Below are positions 58,682 through 64,000 of a DNA stretch of 64,000 nt, in pieces. The position numbers were made by a program, and so were the translations under genes. The notes below the pieces were generated by a model. The model was not told where the DNA came from. It worked only from the letters and a program-made list of their open reading frames with translations, and searched no databases. Positions within the stretch are counted from its first letter, which is position 1, and each line of letters opens with the position of its first letter. Source of the DNA: Chrysaora quinquecirrha (Eukaryota; Cnidaria; Scyphozoa; Semaeostomeae; Pelagiidae); NCBI GenBank assembly GCA_014526335.1, contig JACTAT010000319.1, positions 1-64,000 of the forward strand. The letters run 5' to 3'.

Positions 58682-60280
58682 CGTCTTTGTTCACCTAACG
58701 CAATGCAAAAAATTATGCAAGTAATTTGCAATAGCAAACTCAAAGCAAAAGAATACTTCCGATTAGCGAATGCAGTCTAATCGCATACCAGGAATCTCGT
58801 ACACACCAGAAACCTTATTGATTTCTTCCACAAAACATCTAGCATCAAATGAACACAGCTCCCTCTAACAAACGCCGCTCACGTTAAAGTCGTGTAGCTA
58901 TTGAGTGGAGATAATACCCTCTAACAAACGCCTCCCTCTAAAAACGCCGCTCACGTTAAGTCGCGTCGCTATTATAGTGGAGATAATACCAAAAGTGCAA
59001 ATTTAACTCGAAGTTGGAAAACGAAGCAAATTAAAAAGTTAATTTGCTGCCTAAATTAGGATTCAAACTTATTTCACGATGAGAAATAAAGGATCTTCCA
59101 ACCTCAAATTAGGAAACTCAACCTCCAGGCTCGAATAAGACAAAATGTCCTTTATAAAAATGTGCATCACTATCACATTCCATGCTTCAAAATATAGAGT
59201 TTTCGATGCTAAAGTCGTATAGAACATCCAAAGCTTAGACCAGATGCAAATTTTTACTGTCCTAGCGCTGTTTCTTGGTTCAATAAGGGCCTTGACAGTG
59301 AAACGTAACTCGAGGTGAAGCTTCTCATCCCAAATGGTCAAAGCCCTTATAACATTGTAAACTTTGAACGCTTACAAAATCAGTAATGAAAGCTCTCAGA
59401 TAGTAAAAGTCCGGGGGGTGTACTTCATTGTTCAAATGACTAGACGTGCCGCCCAGTTTTTCCAAACCCACCCATGTCTAACGACAAATTTCGCCAGTCG
59501 TGGTACCCATGTATAGAAAAAACAACGAATTTTTTTACACATTTGTACCAATATCTCACATGTTTGAACTCAATTTAAGGCCTGCGGCAACTCTAAATGC
59601 GGCAGAAAGGCATTTGCGCTGAAAACGTAAACGCACTTTTATCAGGCTTTTCAAAGCAATGCATGGCTAAAAAATGTTTATATATTGTGTAGAGATTCTT
59701 TACGAAAAATCAACCCATATGTAGGGAAATTGGCGCTGAAAAAGTTACCCATTCGGGCGGCACGTCTAGCATAACGAACAATGGAAATACTCCCCCCGGG
59801 GGGGGGGAAGTTTGCACTAAAACTTAATTTAGGCTGCTTAGTACGAATAAGGTATAAAAACTCTATCCAGAAATTTTAGAAAATTTCCATAATGGCGCCG
59901 AAAAGGTGTACTACGCTCTTTTTGTGTTCGAAGAACTTCGAACACATTGGTGTGGGGTGGATGTCACTCACTCACCAACTAACCAACGCTTGAACAATGG
60001 AAAACGTGTAACAATAGGGCCATTGTCAAGAATGCCATTAGGGCCATTGTCTCGGCCATTTATGCGCAATTTGCGGTTAGTTGTTCACAATTCGGCCTGC
60101 AAGCACTTTTGTCAATCTGGGGTCATGTGACAACTGACTCATCCTTGTTTACTAAATGGAACTGGAAAATTGCCACCTTGCTTTGGTAAATGACATTTCA
60201 GGCATTCTCAACATTTAACAAAGAGTTTTGCCAAAGAGCGGCAATTTCAAAACAGTTTTCAAAACAAATCATCATTAATA
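58682..60280. other. Upstream of EGF gene: MITE copies, no gene
   Basis: About 58860-58995 has a short direct duplication (CTCTAACAAACGCC..CTCACGTTAAAGTCG). About 59150-59400 is a partial relative of the 48325 MITE; about 59408-59810 is an inverted copy of the 35740-36150 MITE (CCGGGGGGTGTACTTCATTG to GGCACGTCTAGC, CCCCCCGGGGGG). No coding exon seen. Confidence 0.6.
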
Positions 60281-60289
60281 TTATCCTCA

Positions 60290-60720
60290 CGATGAAAATC
60301 GTCATAATAATAATAATAATGATAATCATCATCATCATCATCATCATGATTACTATCACCACCATTGACGGTGTGCAACATCTAAAGGAACGCTACCACC
60401 ACCACAACCAGCCCTATAACCATCACCTCGACCACCCTATCACCACCATCGGAACCACCCTACAACCATCACCTCGACCACCCTTATCACCACCACCACA
60501 ACTACCCCTACAACCATCACCACGATCACCCCTATCACAACCACCACAACCACCCCTTCAGCACCACAACCACCTCTATCACCACCACCATACCCACCAT
60601 ACAACCACAATCACCCCTACCAACCAGCATCATGATCATCGTGTTCATCAACATCATCATCATAACCACCACCATTATCATCATAATCATTATCGTCATC
60701 GTTGTGCATACCGATGAACA
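60290..60720 (+). repeat. ATC/ACC simple-sequence array
   Basis: CATCATCAT then ACCACC/ATCACC units; a His/Pro/Thr-rich open frame here is compositional. Confidence 0.95.
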
Positions 60721-60792
60721 TCTTTCATCATTTGACCGAAATAGCTATATTCAACCAGAGTCGTTCTTCGAACATGCCCATAGGGCCCCTAT

Positions 60793-62338
60793 GTTTCTTT
60801 TATAAGAACAATTTTATAAGAACACGAGCCTAGATTTTGCCCAGATTTTAAGAACAAAATAGCAACAAGCTGAGGCTGGGCGTTTTTATAAGCCCTGAGA
60901 ATATCAGCTAAATAAGAAAGTACGACAATCAGACAACGTAAAAAGCAAGCAAACAATGAAATGGACAAGCATGCTCAATTTTTACACAACCCTATTCCCA
61001 CTAAAGACATTCACTGACAAAATTTAGATGTCTCTGAAACCAAGGAATTAAGAACAGATTAAGAACATTTCAGGCTCAAAAAAGACAAAAACTTAAGAAC
61101 AGCCAGCCTCAATCAAAATTTCCTGGTTCCTATAAAAAAAAAAGAGTGTACATATACACTCTTGATCTTCGGGCCGCTTGGTAACATTGTACATTAAGAA
61201 TGATTTGAGAACATTTTGAGACTTAAAATCGAAAAATCTTAAGAATAATCGAGGCTTGGCAATAATTAAAGTATTCTTATAAAAAAAAGTGTGTAGAACT
61301 ATAATTATAATACTGAAATCGTTAAATTGCTATATGATGTACAGTACTTACCAACAAGTCTGCTGCCCATGACTGGCAAATGATAAGTTTTGGTAACGAT
61401 GATCAATAAATTATCACATATGGACGTAGCATAATAATTTCCACGTTGAAAAACAACTTTCTGGTGAGATACTTTAAACTTTGTGACAATATTTTCAAAT
61501 ATGATTTTAATTCAATAATCCTTGCGTTGTAAGTTTAAATGTAATGTATTGAAGTATATTGTAGATTTCCTACACGCAAAGTAGCAGCTTGTGTGAAATG
61601 TTCAAGATAGGTCTATGAGTTTCAATTGAACTTAATGTAATTTCTAAGAAAAACGTAAACATAAAAACACTGTATTGGGCTATGAACCTTAGTTCTTCGT
61701 AGCTTGCTTTAAAACTTCAGAAACGAAACAGCGCAGTGTCTCTCATTATCAATTGAAGATAGGCCTTTGTGTTTAAATTCAACTTTATGTCAAAAACATC
61801 TAAAGACAAGTAATGTTTCTAATGGGCTATGAACCTTGGTTCTTCCTCTTCGCTGCTTGCTTCAAAACTTCAGAATTGGAACACCGCGGTGTCTCTCATT
61901 TTACAGATCTAGCCCTCTGCATACTATAAATAATTCAGTATTTTTAGATAGGTCTATATGTGTAAGATAGGCCTATGTATTTCAGTACACTCTTTCTTTT
62001 TTATAAGAACCCGGAAATTTTGATCGAGGCTGGCTGTTCTTAAGTTTTTGCCTTTTTTGAGCCTGAAATGTTCTTAATCTGTTCTTAAGTTCTGGGTTAC
62101 TTAGATATCTATATTTTTAAGTAAATGTCTGTAGTGGTACTAGTTTTGTGTAAAAATGCAACATGCTTGTCCATTTCCTTTTTTCCCTTTTATTGCCTGC
62201 TTTTTACGTTCAGTCTACTGTCTTACTTTCATATTTAGCTGATATTCAAAAGGCCCAATGGTCTTATTTTGTTTTTAAAATCTGGGCAAAATTCAGGCTC
62301 GCGTTCTTGTAAAATTGTTCTTATATAAAAAGAGTGTA
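60793..62338. repeat. Inverted pair of TTATAAGAAC MITE copies
   Basis: About 60793-61150 (TTCTTTTATAAGAACAATT to AAAAAAGAGTGTA) and about 61985-62338 (TACACTCTTTCTTTTTTATA to TTATATAAAAAGAGTGTAA) are the same roughly 350-bp element in opposite orientation. Between them lies about 830 bp with two related stretches (CTTCGTAGCTTGCTT.AAAACTTCAGAA near 61700 and 61855, again near 62390). Confidence 0.75.
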
Positions 62339-62339
62339 A

Positions 62340-63055
62340 CAGCTAACTGTAATGTTTCTAATGCGCTATGAATCTTGTTCTTCTTCTTCGTTTCTTGCTT
62401 CAAATCTTCAGAAATGAAACAACGCAAACAGCGTCTTTCGTTTTACTGAACTCTCCTTCTCCGACTACTAATTCAGTATTGTAAAATCACACAAGACAAC
62501 GAAGATTTATTTCCTCGCATCATAAGAAGCGCAAGGAATATCCCGGTTGACAAGAGCTTGCGCTGAAAGCACTCCGGGGGGCTACGTTATATTTTTCGCG
62601 TTTCTTTATTTTATATAAATTTTGTGACTGACTTATTTTGTATCTTTCTTTTTAGGGGTTAGGGTTTTTATGTAGCACGGCCCATTTCAACGACTTAAAA
62701 TTGTTATATTCTTAGAATGATGCGAGATCAGAGATGAGAAGAGACGTCCATTTTTAACATAACATAAATCAACACTAAACACTAGATTACATAACATAGA
62801 CCATTTTTAGGTTCATTGGGTGTCCATGACAAAAATGAAAACGGAACGAATGCATGAAGTCGGATGATAAAGCTTGCGTCGTTCGTTAAAATTGTTATAA
62901 AGGAGGCAAGCTTGGAAATTACGTCCCCAAGCAAACTTTTTGTTGACTGTCGCCGGCGCCTTAAATCCCCAAGTAATATTCGGTTGTTTTTTGTTTTATC
63001 GGGCCTGATTATTAGGTTTTTACAACCTTTTTAACTTTACGTTACTTGAAAATTA
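62340..63055. other. No gene or named element seen
   Basis: AT-rich sequence with one GGGGTTAGGGTTTTT stretch near 62655 and nothing else I can support. Confidence 0.6.
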
Positions 63056-63059
63056 AAGC

Positions 63060-64000
63060 TTAAAGTTCGGAACTTCAGGACCAATAGAATTCGATTCAAC
63101 AACGATTGGATTCGACCAAGCGCACCAGAACTGAACTTCGATCCTTTTATGATAGTCTAGATACGGAATACATCCCTATTCATTGGTCTAGTGGTGGTAG
63201 TCTATAGGAGAACTAGTTTCAGCACGCTAGCCCTGCTACCCCAAAAGGAGACCCTATACATTAAAAAAAACGACAAAGCACACAAGAACTGAACTAAGGT
63301 GCTTCCATGATAGTCTAGTAGTGGTAGGGTATAGGAAAATAAGTTTCAGCACGCTAGCCCTACTGCCTCTCAAAAGGGGGTCAAATTCGAAAAATGATAC
63401 AACACATCAGAACCGAACTTAGGTGCTTCTATGATAGTCTAGTAGTGGTAGGGTATAGGAAAACTAGTTTCAGCACGCTAGCCCTACTGCCTCTCAAAAG
63501 GGGGTCAAATTCGAAAAATGATACAACACATCAGAACCGAACTTAGGTGCTTCTATGATAGTCTAGTAGTGGTAGGGTATAGGAAAACTAGTTTCAGCAC
63601 GCTAGCCCTACTGCCTCTCAAAAGGGGGTCAAATTCGAAAATGATACAACACATCAGAACCGAACTTAGGTGCTTCTATGATAGTCTAGTAGTGGTAGGG
63701 TATAGGAAAACTAGTTTCAGCACGCTAGCCCTACTGCCTCTCAAAAGGGGTCAAATTCGAAAATGATACAACACATCAGAACCGAACTTAGGTGCTTCTA
63801 TGATAGTCTAGTAGTGGTAGGGTATAGGAAAACTAGTTTCAGCACGCTAGCCCTACTGCCTCTCAAAAGGGGGTCAAATTTGAAAAATGATACAACACAT
63901 CAGAACCGAACTTAGGTGCTTCTATGATAGTCTAGTAGTGGTAGGGTATAGGAAAACTAGTTTCAGCACGCTAGCCCTACTGCCTCTCAAAAGGGGGTCA
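63060..64000 (+). repeat. 124-bp tandem satellite, continues past the window
   Basis: Units begin near ATGATACAACACATCAGAAC at 63394, 63518, 63641, 63763 and 63887 (spacings 124, 123, 122, 124). Each has TAGTAGTGGTAGGGTATAGG, CAGCACGCTAGCCC and CTCTCAAAAGGGGGTCAAA. Copies left of 63390 are progressively diverged. The array is cut by the right edge. Confidence 0.95.

Noticed and set aside
60190..60717. His/Pro/Thr-rich 175-codon frame
   Set aside because: ATC/ACC repeat array in non-genic DNA.
63518..63766. 82-codon frame with an internal duplicated peptide
   Set aside because: It is the satellite unit read twice where the period is a multiple of three; neighbouring units break the frame.
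63060..64000. CRISPR-like array
   Set aside because: Whole units are repeated with no unique spacers, and the DNA is eukaryotic.

Overview
This is eukaryotic, AT-rich, intron-rich animal DNA. Exons are short with clean GT/AG borders, introns are packed with SINE-like and MITE-like repeats, and extracellular modules sit in phase 1-1 exons. The style fits a cnidarian, most likely an anthozoan such as a stony coral, but that is inferred from gene content and repeat style and not proven here.

Three protein-coding loci are readable. (1) Plus strand, 228-34786: the 3' part of a very large gene; 33 exons join in one frame to about 2,633 residues and a stop. It encodes a SEA-like N-terminal region, nine fibronectin III (FN3) modules, four thrombospondin type 1 (TSP1) modules with a Cys-rich module among them, a polybasic (furin-type) site, three more FN3 modules, and then an ionotropic-glutamate-receptor core: S1 half, M1, pore, M3, S2 half, M4 and a cytoplasmic coiled-coil tail. 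The pore carries the potassium-channel signature TTVGYGD. A glutamate-receptor-like, apparently K+-selective channel with an adhesion-type FN3/TSP1 ectodomain in place of the usual amino-terminal domain is the most exciting item here. (2) Plus strand, about 36498-46853: DDX1, the RNA helicase with a SPRY domain inserted between motifs I and Ia. As assembled it lacks the exons for the Q motif/Walker A region, the DEAD box and the whole C-terminal helicase lobe. (3) Minus strand, 58681-49691: a secreted protein with a signal peptide, an EMI-like region, a WAP domain and three EGF-like domains; its 3' end is not found and may lie in the 500-N gap (47825-48324).

Between DDX1 and the gap, 46885-47635 is a diverged copy of the end of the channel gene (34190-34865), including its last coding exon. 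The break in DDX1 and this duplication coincide, so the area is either a real rearrangement or an assembly chimera.

Much of the rest is repetitive: several MITE families, tRNA-derived SINEs, a 3.5-kb foldback element in intron 18, complementary TTAG/CTAA arrays flanking one FN3 exon, simple-sequence arrays, and a 124-bp satellite that runs off the right edge.
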